A stretch of DNA of 64,000 nucleotides from Microbacterium aurantiacum (GTDB lineage: Bacteria > Actinomycetota > Actinomycetes > Actinomycetales > Microbacteriaceae): contig NZ_JAJPDW010000001.1 of the NCBI RefSeq assembly GCF_021654035.1, forward strand, positions 868,001 through 932,000. The letters run 5' to 3'. The position numbers were made by a program, and so were the translations under genes. Below the pieces are notes generated by a model, which made no database searches, was not told the DNA's origin, and saw only the letters and a program-made list of their open reading frames with translations. Shown piece by piece: positions 8,687 to 17,343 of the stretch (position 1 is its first letter; every line of letters starts with the position of its first letter).

Positions 8687-9799
8687 TCAGTTCTCGCGCA
8701 ACGTCCACGCGGGCCACCACCCGCGATCGAGACCGCGGAGTGTGTCGACGGCGTGTTCGAGCTCGCTCGCGCTGAGGTGAGGATCGGGTGGGCCGCCGCT
8801 CGAGCCGGCCCCTTCGCGCCTCAGCAATTGGACGTGCTGCCAGCGTCGCCGCCCGACCGGGAACACCTCTCTGAGCCCGCCGGCCGGGATCGCCAGAACG
8901 ACCTCTTCGAGATGGTCGGCGGCCGTGTCTGCGGATTCATCACACGCGTCGCAGGCGCATTCCGGGGCACTCGCCCGGAAAAGTGCACCAGCTCGGACCT
9001 GCACGCTCTCCTTCGTCGCCGTGATCGTCATCGTCGCGCCGGAGGACGGCCGCAACGTGAACCGCACCTCGCCGTCGGCGGACTGTCGATCGACCTCCAC
9101 GACGTATGACGCCTGCAGGTACGCGACGAGAGACTCGGCATCCATCATCAAAGGGGCGAACCGCTCCGGGTGGGAGAGGCGCGAGTACGCCTCCTCGGGT
9201 GGTTGGCCGCCCTCCCACCGATTCCCGTAGTCGATGACGCGCCCACCGGGATCGCGGTACTCCTGGTCGGGGAACGCCGGACGCTCGAACGCAACGAGCG
9301 GGAAGCGAAGAGTCGGTGGGTGTGTGTCGCGGCTGAGAGCAGCCATCTCCCGATCGTCTTCGTCAGCCTGTGGCCAAGACGCCATCATGTCCAGGAACGG
9401 TTGCCGGTGTTCGGGATGCTCCACCATGATCCGCACCAGCCCTGCCACCGGAACGGACCGTGTGGAGGTCCCGACCTCGAGCTCGGGTGTCACACGCCAC
9501 GTCGCCGCCGGATGCGCCACGGCGAGGACGTTGCCCGCAAAGCGCGCGGCCGATGCCCACAACGCGGGCGTCTCGACCACCTCCGTGCGACCGGTCAGGA
9601 ACTCCCAGAGCCGCGCGATGTCCGCCGACAGACCTGCGGGGTCCTCGCCCTCGCGTCGTGCGTAGGCCACGAACTCGTCGAACCCCTCCGCGAAACGGAC
9701 AGGAACAGGCGCTGAGCCCGGCCAGCTGAACGACGCGGCGGAGACGGCGTCGGGCAATGACCGCACCGGGCCGGGGAAAAGCTCCGCTGTCTCGGCCAT
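8687..9799 (-). CDS. DUF6226-like protein with an extra N-terminal domain
   Basis: A 370-residue soluble protein. The second half contains YRDPGGRVIDYGNRW, PPEEAYSR and SHPERFAPL, which I recognise as DUF6226, a family of unknown function. The first half (about residues 1-190) is a separate domain I do not recognise. Near residue 305 there is C-A-C-D-A-C, a possible metal or redox site. ATG 9799 shares its A with the TGA of the phzF-like gene, so the two should be translationally coupled. The C-terminus is rich in Trp and Arg. Confidence 0.65.
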   Translation of the reverse strand: MAETAELFPGPVRSLPDAVSAASFSWPGSAPVPVRFAEGFDEFVAYARREGEDPAGLSADIARLWEFLTGRTEVVETPALWASAARFAGNVLAVAHPAATWRVTPELEVGTSTRSVPVAGLVRIMVEHPEHRQPFLDMMASWPQADEDDREMAALSRDTHPPTLRFPLVAFERPAFPDQEYRDPGGRVIDYGNRWEGGQPPEEAYSRLSHPERFAPLMMDAESLVAYLQASYVVEVDRQSADGEVRFTLRPSSGATMTITATKESVQVRAGALFRASAPECACDACDESADTAADHLEEVVLAIPAGGLREVFPVGRRRWQHVQLLRREGAGSSGGPPDPHLSASELEHAVDTLRGLDRGWWPAWTLREN

Positions 9800-10659
9800 C
9801 AGGGGATCCGGATGGCGGTGCCGGAGACGACGATCCCCCCGGATGCGGGAATGTCGACGGTCAGGAGGCCGGGGCGGCCGACGTGTGCGCCCTGGTGCAC
9901 CTCGACCTGGCAGGGAACGGGCACCGCGCCGAGCTCGCGCAGGTAGCCGCCCAGCGCCGCGGCGGCGGAGCCCGTGGCGGGGTCTTCGGTGATGCGGCCG
10001 ACGGGGAAGATGTTCCGCGCGGCGAACGCGCTGTCGCCGAGGCGGTGCACGACGGTGATCGTCGCCGGCCACCCGCGGGCGTCCATCAGGGTGCGCGCTG
10101 CGATCGGGTCGAACGTGAACCGGTCGAAGACCTCCAGCTCGGCGATCACGAGAAGCGGATGCGGGTTCCCGGCGTCGGCGATGCGGGGCGGGAGTGCGGG
10201 ATCCAGGTCATCGGCGGCGAGGCCGACGAGGCCCAGGATCGCGTCGAGATCTTCGCCCGGAAGGGGCGTGATCACCGGCGGCCTGCTCGTGAACGCCGCC
10301 CGCACGCCGTCGGGCTCGCACGTCACCGTGATCGGGATATCCCCGACCGGGGTCGCGAACCGGATCGTCGTCGGCAGAGGGCCGAGCGCGTCGCCATCTT
10401 CGGCGAGCGCGATGGCCGTGGCGATCGTCGCGTGGCCGCAGAAGGGCACCTCCGCGATCGGCGAGAAGTAGCGGATGGTGCGGGCCCCGGCATCCGTCGT
10501 CCCGGTGAGGAACGCGGTCTCGGCATAGTCGACCTCGGCGGCGATGCGCTGCATCGTCTCGGCGGAGAGCCCTCGTGCGTCGAGGACGACCCCGGCGGGG
10601 TTCCCGCCGTCGGGGGCCGACGCGAACGCGGCGTAGCGGAGGACTCTGGGCTCGCTCAT
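9799..10659 (-). CDS. PhzF-family isomerase/epimerase-like protein
   Basis: A 286-residue protein of the PhzF fold (two diaminopimelate-epimerase-like halves). Seen: FASAPDGGNPAGVV at the N-terminus, the catalytic Glu in DYAETAFL (near residue 47), RYFSPIAEVPFCGHATI, and the C-terminal EDPATGSAA loop. Family members include phenazine PhzF and many uncharacterised isomerases; no phenazine genes are nearby, so phenazine synthesis is not implied. ATG 10659 has a leaderless TACGCT six bases upstream. Confidence 0.9.
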   Translation of the reverse strand: MSEPRVLRYAAFASAPDGGNPAGVVLDARGLSAETMQRIAAEVDYAETAFLTGTTDAGARTIRYFSPIAEVPFCGHATIATAIALAEDGDALGPLPTTIRFATPVGDIPITVTCEPDGVRAAFTSRPPVITPLPGEDLDAILGLVGLAADDLDPALPPRIADAGNPHPLLVIAELEVFDRFTFDPIAARTLMDARGWPATITVVHRLGDSAFAARNIFPVGRITEDPATGSAAAALGGYLRELGAVPVPCQVEVHQGAHVGRPGLLTVDIPASGGIVVSGTAIRIP

Positions 10660-10671
10660 CCGGCCAGCGTA
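10660..10671 (-). promoter_or_regulatory. Leaderless -10 (TACGCT) for PhzF-like gene
   Basis: On the minus strand TACGCT, six bases, ATG 10659. It sits at the end of the decayed locus upstream. Confidence 0.5.
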
Positions 10672-10689
10672 GGCCGGGCCGCGGACGCG

Positions 10690-11050
10690 CGCACGGCCGG
10701 CGCGTGCCCCAGAGGAGCAGCCAGGCGATGACGACACCGAACCACAGCCAGGCGACGATGCCGCCGATCATCCCCGTGAGGAACAGCCCGGTCGCGATCG
10801 AGACGACGAGGCTCACCCCGCCGAGCACGACGACGCCGAGCACGAGCAGCAGCGCACGCCACGGATGCCGTCGCACGACGCCGAAGCCCGTGAGCGCCCC
10901 CGCGCGCCCGGCCGCAGCCGCCGGCAGAACGAAGGTCGCCGCGACGGCGGCGAGCAGCCCCGCCGGAGCGAACAGCGCTGAGAGGACCGCGCCGATGAGG
11001 ACGAGCACCGCGGCCCAGGCGAGGGCGAGTCCGGCGTGCGTCCCCCGGCG
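10690..11050 (-). pseudogene. Membrane-protein fragment without intact ends
   Basis: One minus-strand frame from about 11050 to 10690 has near-perfect G/C third positions and encodes about four hydrophobic helices (LAWAAVLVLIGAVLS, then RRHPWRALLLVLGVVVLGG, then GLFLTGMIGGIVAWLWFG). It has no convincing start: upstream the coding signal jumps to another frame. It has no stop before running deep into the PhzF-like gene out of frame. So both ends look damaged. The family is not recognised. Confidence 0.6.
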
Positions 11051-11319
11051 AGGCGTGGTCGAGCACCGTGGTGAACAGCGACAGGTTGTCGACGATCCCG
11101 ATCACCTGCTGCTGGTGCGGGAAGTCGATGCAGGAGGCGGTCGTGACCGGCACCCGCGGGCCGGGGGTGGGCGAGGATCTGGTTCAGATGCGAGGGGATG
11201 TCGGCGACGCCGGCCGGGGCGGACGCGAGCACCCGGGAGAGGTCGTCGACGTCTACGCCGAGGGCGGCGGCGAGGACGGCGGCACGGGTGAGGAACTGAC
11301 GTCGCGAGAGTGAACCCAT
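11050..11319 (-). pseudogene. Frameshifted exported-protein remnant with TAT-like signal
   Basis: ATG 11319 opens a frame with a twin-arginine-like signal (SRRQFLTRAAVLAAALG) and about 50 coding residues, ending near 11165. From about 11155 to 11050 the coding bias continues in a second frame (TTASCIDFPHQQQVIGIVDN). Each frame change lies beside a run of five G or C, and each shift is in the same direction. The gene is either a true pseudogene or carries homopolymer sequencing errors. It may belong with the membrane fragment downstream. Function not recognised. Confidence 0.6.
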
Positions 11320-11391
11320 CGGCGCCTTTCGGGCAGGCGGAGCAGGATGTCACACGTCATGGCAGACCCGGTCGTCCGGAGGGGAGTGGGA

Positions 11392-11865
11392 TCAGCCGGC
11401 GGCGCGTCGGACCAGGTCGCGGAGGGTCTGCTGCACTTCGTCGGTGACCTCCAGCACGGCGAAGGAGGTCGGCCAGAAGACGCCGTCGTCGAGCAGGGCG
11501 TCCTCGTTGAAGCCGATCGATCCGTAGCGCGTGTCGAACTTCGACGCGGGCTGGTAGAACACCACGACCTTGCCGTCGCGGGCGTAGGACGGGAAGCCGT
11601 ACCAGGTCTTCGGATCGAGGTGCGGGGCCTCCTCGCGCACAATCTCGTGGAGCCGCTCGGCGATGCCGCGGTCGCGGTCGGGGAGTTCCGCGATGGCGTC
11701 GACGCACGCCTGCGCCTCGCGCTTCTTTTTCGCCGAACCGGCTCCGCCCGCGCGCGCCTCACGCAGCTCGGCCGCTCGCTGGGCCATCGCGGCGCGCTCG
11801 GCGTCGCTCCACGTCCCGTCCGCGTTCTTCTCGCTCGCGTTCTTCCCGTCCGCCTTCTCGCCCAT
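11392..11865 (-). CDS. DUF1801 domain protein
   Basis: A 157-residue protein. Residues 1-50 are charged and Lys/Ala rich; the rest is a DUF1801 (YdhG-like) domain with KTWYGFPSYARDGKVVVFYQ, KFDTRYGSIGFNEDALL and DGVFWPTSFAV. Members of this fold include frataxin-like proteins, but no function is assigned for this subgroup. ATG 11865 is preceded by AGGAGG. It is divergent from the ATP-grasp operon across a large inverted repeat. Confidence 0.88.
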   Translation of the reverse strand: MGEKADGKNASEKNADGTWSDAERAAMAQRAAELREARAGGAGSAKKKREAQACVDAIAELPDRDRGIAERLHEIVREEAPHLDPKTWYGFPSYARDGKVVVFYQPASKFDTRYGSIGFNEDALLDDGVFWPTSFAVLEVTDEVQQTLRDLVRRAAG

Positions 11866-11910
11866 CGTGGTCCTCCTCGTCGTGATCGTCCCGGCCGCGC
11901 CGCCGCGCGC

Positions 11911-11979
11911 CCCGGTTCACTCGTCTTCTCTTGCGGGTGCGGCATCCGCTCACCCGCATCACGAGACAAGTGAACCGGG
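11911..11979. repeat. Nested inverted repeat in a divergent promoter region
   Basis: Outer arms of 16 bases (11911-11926 and 11964-11979) match at 15 positions. Inside them an 8-bp perfect stem (11932-11939 with 11951-11958) pairs around an 11-base loop. The structure lies between the divergent DUF1801 and ATP-grasp genes. It could be a paired operator or a structured leader; there is no adjacent regulator to decide. Confidence 0.6.
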
Positions 11980-12022
11980 TTCGTCGGTCGGAGGACACCC
12001 CGGGGCGTGCCAAAGTGGTCCC

Positions 12023-12121
12023 ATGCCGCAGTTCCCGACCGGCCGGCGTACCGCCGCGCGCTTCGCCGCCGAGCGTCGCGCGGCCGCACGGCGCGCCCAC
12101 TCCAACGGATGCCGCGCATGA
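12023..12121 (+). CDS. Possible 32-residue leader ORF coupled to the ATP-grasp gene
   Basis: ATG 12023 begins a short Arg/Ala-rich frame (MPQFPTGRRTAARFAAERRA and on) that ends at TGA 12119-12121, overlapping the ATP-grasp ATG as ATGA. A CAAAGT hexamer lies six bases before ATG 12023, the local leaderless layout. It may be a translated leader that couples ribosomes to the main gene, or a chance frame in GC-rich DNA. Confidence 0.4.
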   Translation: MPQFPTGRRTAARFAAERRAAARRAHSNGCRA

Positions 12122-14658
12122 GCCTTCTGCGCGAGTACGCCGCGGCACAGGCGCAGCCGACCCTCGCCTTCGGCGCCGACACCGGACCGAGCGTGCGGTT
12201 CGACGAGGTCGTCGCCCCTGACGGCACCCTTCGCGCGGCGTGGAAGGGCATGGCCGCCGCCGCCGACCTCACCGCGCTCGACCTCGCGCGCGTCGACGCC
12301 GAGATCGCCACCCTCCTCGCCGACGACGGGGTCGGGTACGAGCACTCGGTCCGCGGCTCGGTCCCGTGGCGACTGGATCCCCTGCCCCTGGTGATGGATG
12401 CGGCCACCTGGGCCCGGCTCGACGTCGGCCTCGCGCAGCGCGCCGAGCTCCTGGGCGCTCTCCTCGGCGACCTCTACGGCGCGCAGCGGACCCTCGCCGA
12501 GGGCCTCATCCCGGCCGAGACGGTCTTCGCCCACGCCGGATTCACCCGCCCCCTGGCGCGCACCTCCGCGGCCGAGGCCCACCCGCTGATCCTCACCGGC
12601 ACCGATCTCGGACGCGACGCGACGGGCGAGTGGCACGTCCTCGCCGACCGCGTCCAGGCCCCCGCGGGTCTCGGCTACGCGCTGGAGAACCGGCGCGTCC
12701 TCTCCAGCGTCCTCCCCGAGCTCTACCAGGGCGCGGGGCTGCACCGGCTCGAGCCCTACTTCGGCAGCGTCCGCGCGGCCCTCCTCCAGGCGGCCCCCGC
12801 CGGCGTCACCGACCCGCGCATCGTGGTCCTGACCCCCGGAACCTATTCCGAAACCGCCTTCGACCAGGCCTTCCTCGCCAACCTCCTCGGTTTCCCGCTC
12901 GTGCAGGGGGAGGACCTCGTCGTGCGCGGCGGCGCGGTGTGGATGAAGCCCGCGGGGTTCCCGACCAACGCCCCGCACGAGCGGGTGGACGTGATCCTCC
13001 GCCGCGTCGACGCCGACTGGTGCGATCCGCTGGAGCTGCGCGCCGGCAGCCGCCTCGGGGTCGCCGGCCTCACCGAGGCGGTCCGCCGCGGCACCGTGCG
13101 CCTGGTCAACGGCCTCGGTGCCGGGGTGCTCGAGAACCCGGGCCTCATGCCCTTCCTCCCCGCCCTGTGCGAACGGCTCCTCGGTGAACAGCTGCGCCTG
13201 CCGTCGGTGCCGACGTGGTGGTGCGGCGATCCGGAGGGCCGGGACGCCGTCCTCACCGCCCTCGACGAGGATCCCGACTCCGTCATCGTCCGCACCATCG
13301 ATGGGCGCGCGAGCGAGTTCGACGGCGCCGATCCCGCCGACCTCCGCCGCCGCATCCTCGAGACCCCGTACCGCTACGTCGGCCAGCAGCGTCTGCCCCT
13401 CTCACACGCGCCAGGCTGGGCACCGGACGAGAGCGGTGCCATCGAGACCGCGATCGGGGCGCTCCCGGTGACCCTCCGCGCGTTCACCGTGCGCGACGGC
13501 GGCGCCTACCGCGCGCTCGTCGGCGGGCTCGCCACCCACGTCGGCGGCGACCCGACCCAGGCGCCGGTGACGAAGGACGTCTGGGTGCTGAAGGCCGCCG
13601 AGGACGATCCCGATCAGGGTGTGGCCGCCCCCTCGTTCCTCCCCGTCGGGCGGGCTGCGCCGATGCTCTCGCCCCGCGCGGTCGAGGACATGTACTGGGC
13701 CGGTCGGTACTCCGAGCGCGCCGAGGATCTGGTGCGTCTGGTCCTCACCGCCCGGAGCTACGCCGAGCAGCTCGACTTCGGGTCGTCGCGGGACGGGGCG
13801 GCGACGCTCTCCGCCCTCATCGCGGCGCTCCAGCGTCTGTGCGGACACCGCCACGACGACCCGACCGCCGAGCTTCGCTCGCTGCTGACGGATGCCGATC
13901 GCCCGGGGAGTGCCGCCCACTCGCTCGGTCATCTCCGCGAGGCCCTCGAGGGCGTCCGCGACCAGCTCTCCGGTGACACGTGGCGCGCCTTCGCCGTGAC
14001 CGACCGCGCCGCGGCGAGCCTGCGCGCCACGCCGCGGGCACGGCAGATCGCGGAGTCGGCGGGGCGCATGCTCACCGGCATCCTGTCGCTCCAGGGAGTG
14101 ACGGCGAGCATGATCCGCGACGACGGCTGGCACGCGATCGAGGCCGGCCGCTACCTCGAGCGCGCGGTGCAGCTGTGCGTGCTGCTGGATGCCACGGTGA
14201 CCACGACCGCGGCACGCCGGGGTGTGGACCGCGCCGTCATGGGCGGCGTCCTCCTCGCCGCAGAGAGCGCGGTCACCCACCGGCGTCGCTACCGCGGCGA
14301 CCTCGCCGAGGCGGGTGTGCTCGAGCTCCTCATCGCGGATGGGGAGAACCCGCGCTCGCTCGCGTTCGCCTTCGCGCGGGTGCGCGAGCACATCGGCAGC
14401 CTCTCGGCCTCGACCGGCTCGACGCGTCCAGAGCGGATGATCGAGGAGCTGGAGCAGACCCTGGCCACCACCGACGTCGTCGCGCTCGCCCGCGCGGAAG
14501 GCGACCGCCGCGAGGAGCTGGACCGCTTCCTCTCCGACACCCGCGCGCAGCTGCACCAGATCAGCGAGGCGATCGCGTTGCTGCACTTCTCCGCCGGCCC
14601 GCAGCCGCAGGCCCTGTCGGCCCTGTCGACGACCGAGCTCGTGGGGGTGGGGCCGTGA
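12118..14658 (+). CDS. Circularly permuted type 2 ATP-grasp / alpha-E fusion protein
   Basis: An 846-residue fusion. Residues about 20-490 are the circularly permuted ATP-grasp domain (DUF404/DUF407), with GYALENRRVLSSVLPELY, YFGSVRAALL, VVLTPGTYSETAFDQAFLA, GEDLVVRGGAVWMKP and the ETPYRYVGQQRLPLS block. Residues about 525-840 are the alpha-E domain (DUF403) with MLSPRAVEDMYWAGRYSERAED, whose conserved ER motif is visible. ATP-grasp enzymes form amide-like bonds; this family is predicted to make a peptide or peptide-like modification, unproven. It overlaps the transglutaminase gene by GTGA. Confidence 0.92.
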   Translation: MSLLREYAAAQAQPTLAFGADTGPSVRFDEVVAPDGTLRAAWKGMAAAADLTALDLARVDAEIATLLADDGVGYEHSVRGSVPWRLDPLPLVMDAATWARLDVGLAQRAELLGALLGDLYGAQRTLAEGLIPAETVFAHAGFTRPLARTSAAEAHPLILTGTDLGRDATGEWHVLADRVQAPAGLGYALENRRVLSSVLPELYQGAGLHRLEPYFGSVRAALLQAAPAGVTDPRIVVLTPGTYSETAFDQAFLANLLGFPLVQGEDLVVRGGAVWMKPAGFPTNAPHERVDVILRRVDADWCDPLELRAGSRLGVAGLTEAVRRGTVRLVNGLGAGVLENPGLMPFLPALCERLLGEQLRLPSVPTWWCGDPEGRDAVLTALDEDPDSVIVRTIDGRASEFDGADPADLRRRILETPYRYVGQQRLPLSHAPGWAPDESGAIETAIGALPVTLRAFTVRDGGAYRALVGGLATHVGGDPTQAPVTKDVWVLKAAEDDPDQGVAAPSFLPVGRAAPMLSPRAVEDMYWAGRYSERAEDLVRLVLTARSYAEQLDFGSSRDGAATLSALIAALQRLCGHRHDDPTAELRSLLTDADRPGSAAHSLGHLREALEGVRDQLSGDTWRAFAVTDRAAASLRATPRARQIAESAGRMLTGILSLQGVTASMIRDDGWHAIEAGRYLERAVQLCVLLDATVTTTAARRGVDRAVMGGVLLAAESAVTHRRRYRGDLAEAGVLELLIADGENPRSLAFAFARVREHIGSLSASTGSTRPERMIEELEQTLATTDVVALARAEGDRREELDRFLSDTRAQLHQISEAIALLHFSAGPQPQALSALSTTELVGVGP

Positions 14659-15545
14659 GATACCGCGTGATCCACCGGACGTCCTACGAGTACGACGCCG
14701 ACGTCAGCGACAGTTTCGGCATCGCCCACGTCGTCCCCCGCGAGCTGCCCTGGCAGCAGGTCCACTCGCGCGGGGTGGAGATCGAGCCCGTGCCCGCCGA
14801 TACCACCGACGACGTCGACGGCTACGGCAATCTCTCGACCTACTACCACGTGACCGAGGCGCACCGTCGGCTACGCGTGAACGCCGAGAGCGAGGTCACG
14901 GTCCTCGCCCCGGCCTACGACCCCGCCGCCCTCGCGCAGCCGTGGGAGGCGGCGCGCCCGATGGTGCACCGCGACCTCCCCGATGCGTGGGCGGCGGCGG
15001 AGTTCGTCGTCGAGTCGCCGAAGGCGCAGCACGCGGCGGCGGCGCGGGAGTACGCCGCGGCATCCTTCCTCCCCGGACGCGCGATCGGCGACGCCGTGGT
15101 CGACCTCACCCACCGGATCTTCCGCGACTTCCGCTACGACGGGAAGGCCACGACCGTCACGAGCACCGTCGGTGACGTGCTCGCCGCCCGCGCGGGCGTG
15201 TGCCAGGACTTCGCGCACCTGGCCCTGGCGTGCCTGCGCACCCACGGCCTCGCCGCCCGCTACGTCAGCGGCTACCTCGCCACCCAGCCGCCGCCCGGCA
15301 AGGAACGCGTCTTCGGCGCGGACGCCTCGCATGCGTGGCTTGCGGTCTGGCTGCCGCTGTCGGGGGAGTGGCTCGCGGTCGACCCCACGAACGACCAGGT
15401 CGTCGGCGACCGCCACGTCACGACCGCATGGGGCCGGGACTACGGCGACGTCGCACCGGTGAAGGGCGTCATCTTCACCGAGGCGAAGCGCTCGACCCTC
15501 CGCGTGGCCGTCGACGTCGCCCCGCTGGAGGGCGCCGCCGTCTGA
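14655..15545 (+). CDS. Transglutaminase-like protein (bacterial N-terminal region plus core)
   Basis: A 296-residue protein. Residues 1-95 are the beta-rich N-terminal region that precedes transglutaminase domains in this family (YRVIHRTSYEY); the core follows with a complete papain-like triad: Cys183 in GVCQDFAHL, His226 in ASHAWLA, Asp243 in VDPTND. GTG 14655 overlaps the ATP-grasp stop, so the two are translated together. Transglutaminase, alpha-E and CP-ATP-grasp form a recurring set in many bacteria, with a predicted peptide ligation/cleavage role. Confidence 0.92.
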   Translation: MRYRVIHRTSYEYDADVSDSFGIAHVVPRELPWQQVHSRGVEIEPVPADTTDDVDGYGNLSTYYHVTEAHRRLRVNAESEVTVLAPAYDPAALAQPWEAARPMVHRDLPDAWAAAEFVVESPKAQHAAAAREYAAASFLPGRAIGDAVVDLTHRIFRDFRYDGKATTVTSTVGDVLAARAGVCQDFAHLALACLRTHGLAARYVSGYLATQPPPGKERVFGADASHAWLAVWLPLSGEWLAVDPTNDQVVGDRHVTTAWGRDYGDVAPVKGVIFTEAKRSTLRVAVDVAPLEGAAV

Positions 15546-15575
15546 CGCGAGGCCCGAATGACGTGCCGCGCGTCC

Positions 15576-16808
15576 TCAGCCGAGGATGCCGCGCGCGGCC
15601 CGGACGCCGGACGTCAGCGCCCCCTGGATCGAGGGGGTGTCGCGGTGGTCGCCGGCGACATGCAGTCCGGTGCCGATGCGCGAGGGGGCCGCGCGTCGCA
15701 TCGGCGGAGGCAGGGCCGGCAACGCGGTGGCGATGTCGTCGCGGCGGAGGAGGTCCCACCCCTCGGCCACCGGTCCCCAGATGTGCCGCAGGTGGGCGCG
15801 CACCTCGCCCTCGGAGGCCGCGGGACGCGCGCCGTACAGACTGGTCGCGGCGATGAGGTGCCGGCCCGGAGGAGCGTACGAGGGGGCGGTGCGCGACATG
15901 ACGACGGTGTTGACGAGCGGGCCCGACCGTGTGCCGTCCACCGACAGCAGAGCGGATGCCGGGGCCTCGGTGCCGGCGAACCACCACGTCTGCAGTCCCC
16001 GTACCGCGGGCGCGGGGAGTCCCGTGAACGCCTCGACTGCTCCGGGATCGACCGCGACGACGACCTCCTGCGTGCGGACGACATCGGCGCCGGCGACCTT
16101 CAGCTCCCATACGCCGCGGCGGTGACGGAGTCGCCGCACCGCGTGCGAGAGCCGGATGTCGGCGCCGGCGCGCCGGGCGGTGTCGGCGATCTGCGCGGGA
16201 AGGGCCGCGATGCCGCCCGCGGGGAGCCCCGGCCGGCCGAGGGCGAACAGGCGGAGGAGAAGCCGGACGTAGTTCTGGCTCGTGCGCCCGTCGTCGTCGG
16301 CGATGACCCCGGCGAGGAACGGCTCGAGCACCTCCCGGCGGAGCGGGCCGCGCACCCCCGCGGCATCCCATCCCGCGAAGAGCTCGTCGTCGGCGGCGTC
16401 CGCGAAGGCGCGCGTCGTCCGCGCCGGGGCGAGCCAGCGCACCAGCGCGGTGATCTCCGACACCGAGAGCAGTCCGCTGGAGAGGGTGGCCGCGAGATGC
16501 TGCGGATGCCGCAGCGGGTGCGCGAGGGTCGCGACGCCGTCCGCCCGGCGGACGCGTGCGCCCACCGGGAACGAACGCATCTCGAGGTCGTCGAGCTCGA
16601 CCACGCCGCGGAGGGCCGGGTACGCGGGATTGAGCACCTGGAATCCGCGGTCGAGGAGGAATCCGTCGACCACGTCGGTACGCTGTCGCCCGCCCACCCG
16701 GTCGGCCGCCTCGAGGACGACCACCTCGCGCCCGGCGCGAGCGAGCTCGAGCGCGCAGCGGAGTCCGGCGAGCCCCGCCCCGATGACCACCACGTCGTGC
16801 GCGCGCAT
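15576..16808 (-). CDS. FAD-dependent amine-oxidase-like (phytoene-desaturase-type) protein
   Basis: A 410-residue flavoprotein. Seen: FAD dinucleotide motif VVIGAGLAGLRCALELARAG with VVVLEAADRVGGR about 25 residues later, LDRGFQVLNPAYP, a basic substrate region, and the C-terminal FAD contact GLHVAGDHRDTPSIQGALTSG. The layout is that of the amine oxidase/carotenoid desaturase superfamily. Substrate unknown; no carotenoid genes lie nearby. ATG 16808 is leaderless (TATGCT six bases upstream). Confidence 0.88.
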   Translation of the reverse strand: MRAHDVVVIGAGLAGLRCALELARAGREVVVLEAADRVGGRQRTDVVDGFLLDRGFQVLNPAYPALRGVVELDDLEMRSFPVGARVRRADGVATLAHPLRHPQHLAATLSSGLLSVSEITALVRWLAPARTTRAFADAADDELFAGWDAAGVRGPLRREVLEPFLAGVIADDDGRTSQNYVRLLLRLFALGRPGLPAGGIAALPAQIADTARRAGADIRLSHAVRRLRHRRGVWELKVAGADVVRTQEVVVAVDPGAVEAFTGLPAPAVRGLQTWWFAGTEAPASALLSVDGTRSGPLVNTVVMSRTAPSYAPPGRHLIAATSLYGARPAASEGEVRAHLRHIWGPVAEGWDLLRRDDIATALPALPPPMRRAAPSRIGTGLHVAGDHRDTPSIQGALTSGVRAARGILG

Positions 16809-16820
16809 GATGCGAGCATA
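16809..16820 (-). promoter_or_regulatory. Leaderless -10 (TATGCT)
   Basis: Minus strand TATGCT, six bases, ATG 16808. Confidence 0.5.
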
Positions 16821-16863
16821 GGAGCCCGCGCCCATCCGCCGATCGAAACCTGGGGGTCTCCTG

Positions 16864-17152
16864 TTAGATGACGCTGCCGCCGAGGTTGAGCGAGACGCCT
16901 GTGCGGGTCAGTTCGTCGGCGGTGTCGCGTGCGTCGGAGCATGAGCAGGCCAGGCGTTCGAGTTCGGTGACGACGACGACGCCGGCACGAGTGGCGGCGA
17001 GAATTTCCTGAACCTCGTCGGGCCCGGCTGGTGCCGGTGAGTCCGTGGTCGTCGTAGATGGCGTCGGGCTGGACGCCGAGCGCGTGAAGGGCGTTGAGTG
17101 GGGAGGTGAGATCTTGCACGCTGGTGGACACGTGGGCGTAGCCGAGAAGCAT
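16864..17152 (-). pseudogene. Serine recombinase (Tn3-type resolvase) remnant
   Basis: ATG 17152 starts MLLGYAHVSTSVQDL, the resolvase N-terminus, through DDHGLTGTSR; the frame then shifts near 17030 and continues with PDEVQEILAATRAGVVVVTELERLA to SLNLGGSVI and a stop. Family members have YARVS here; the conserved Arg is His. The protein also ends where the second half (rest of the catalytic core, long helix and HTH) should begin. It has a frameshift, a truncation and a changed catalytic residue, so it is dead. It marks the left edge of the glycosidase island. Nothing recognisable lies in 17153-17343. Confidence 0.85.
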
Positions 17153-17343
17153 GGCCTGACTGCAGCCGTTTGGCGGCCCTTCATCGGGCATTCTTGCGGG
17201 CGGGCTTTACGGGAATCGGTGCTCAGCAGATACTCGCGGGTGCTCGGCGTCACGGCGCTTGCTGTTGTGTGTCCCGTTGGGGGACCGGCACGCGGGCTAA
17301 GCGCGCCCATCACTCTCATCTTTCACAGGTTTCATAGCCTCCA

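Noticed and set aside
12007..12117. N-terminal extension of the ATP-grasp protein from GTG 12007
   Set aside because: It would add an Arg-rich stretch unlike the family; MSLLREYAAA at 12118 is the natural start.
16850..16870. Tn3-type terminal repeat at GGGGGTCTCC
   Set aside because: Only the first few bases resemble Tn3-family ends, and no matching inverted copy was found at the other side of the island.
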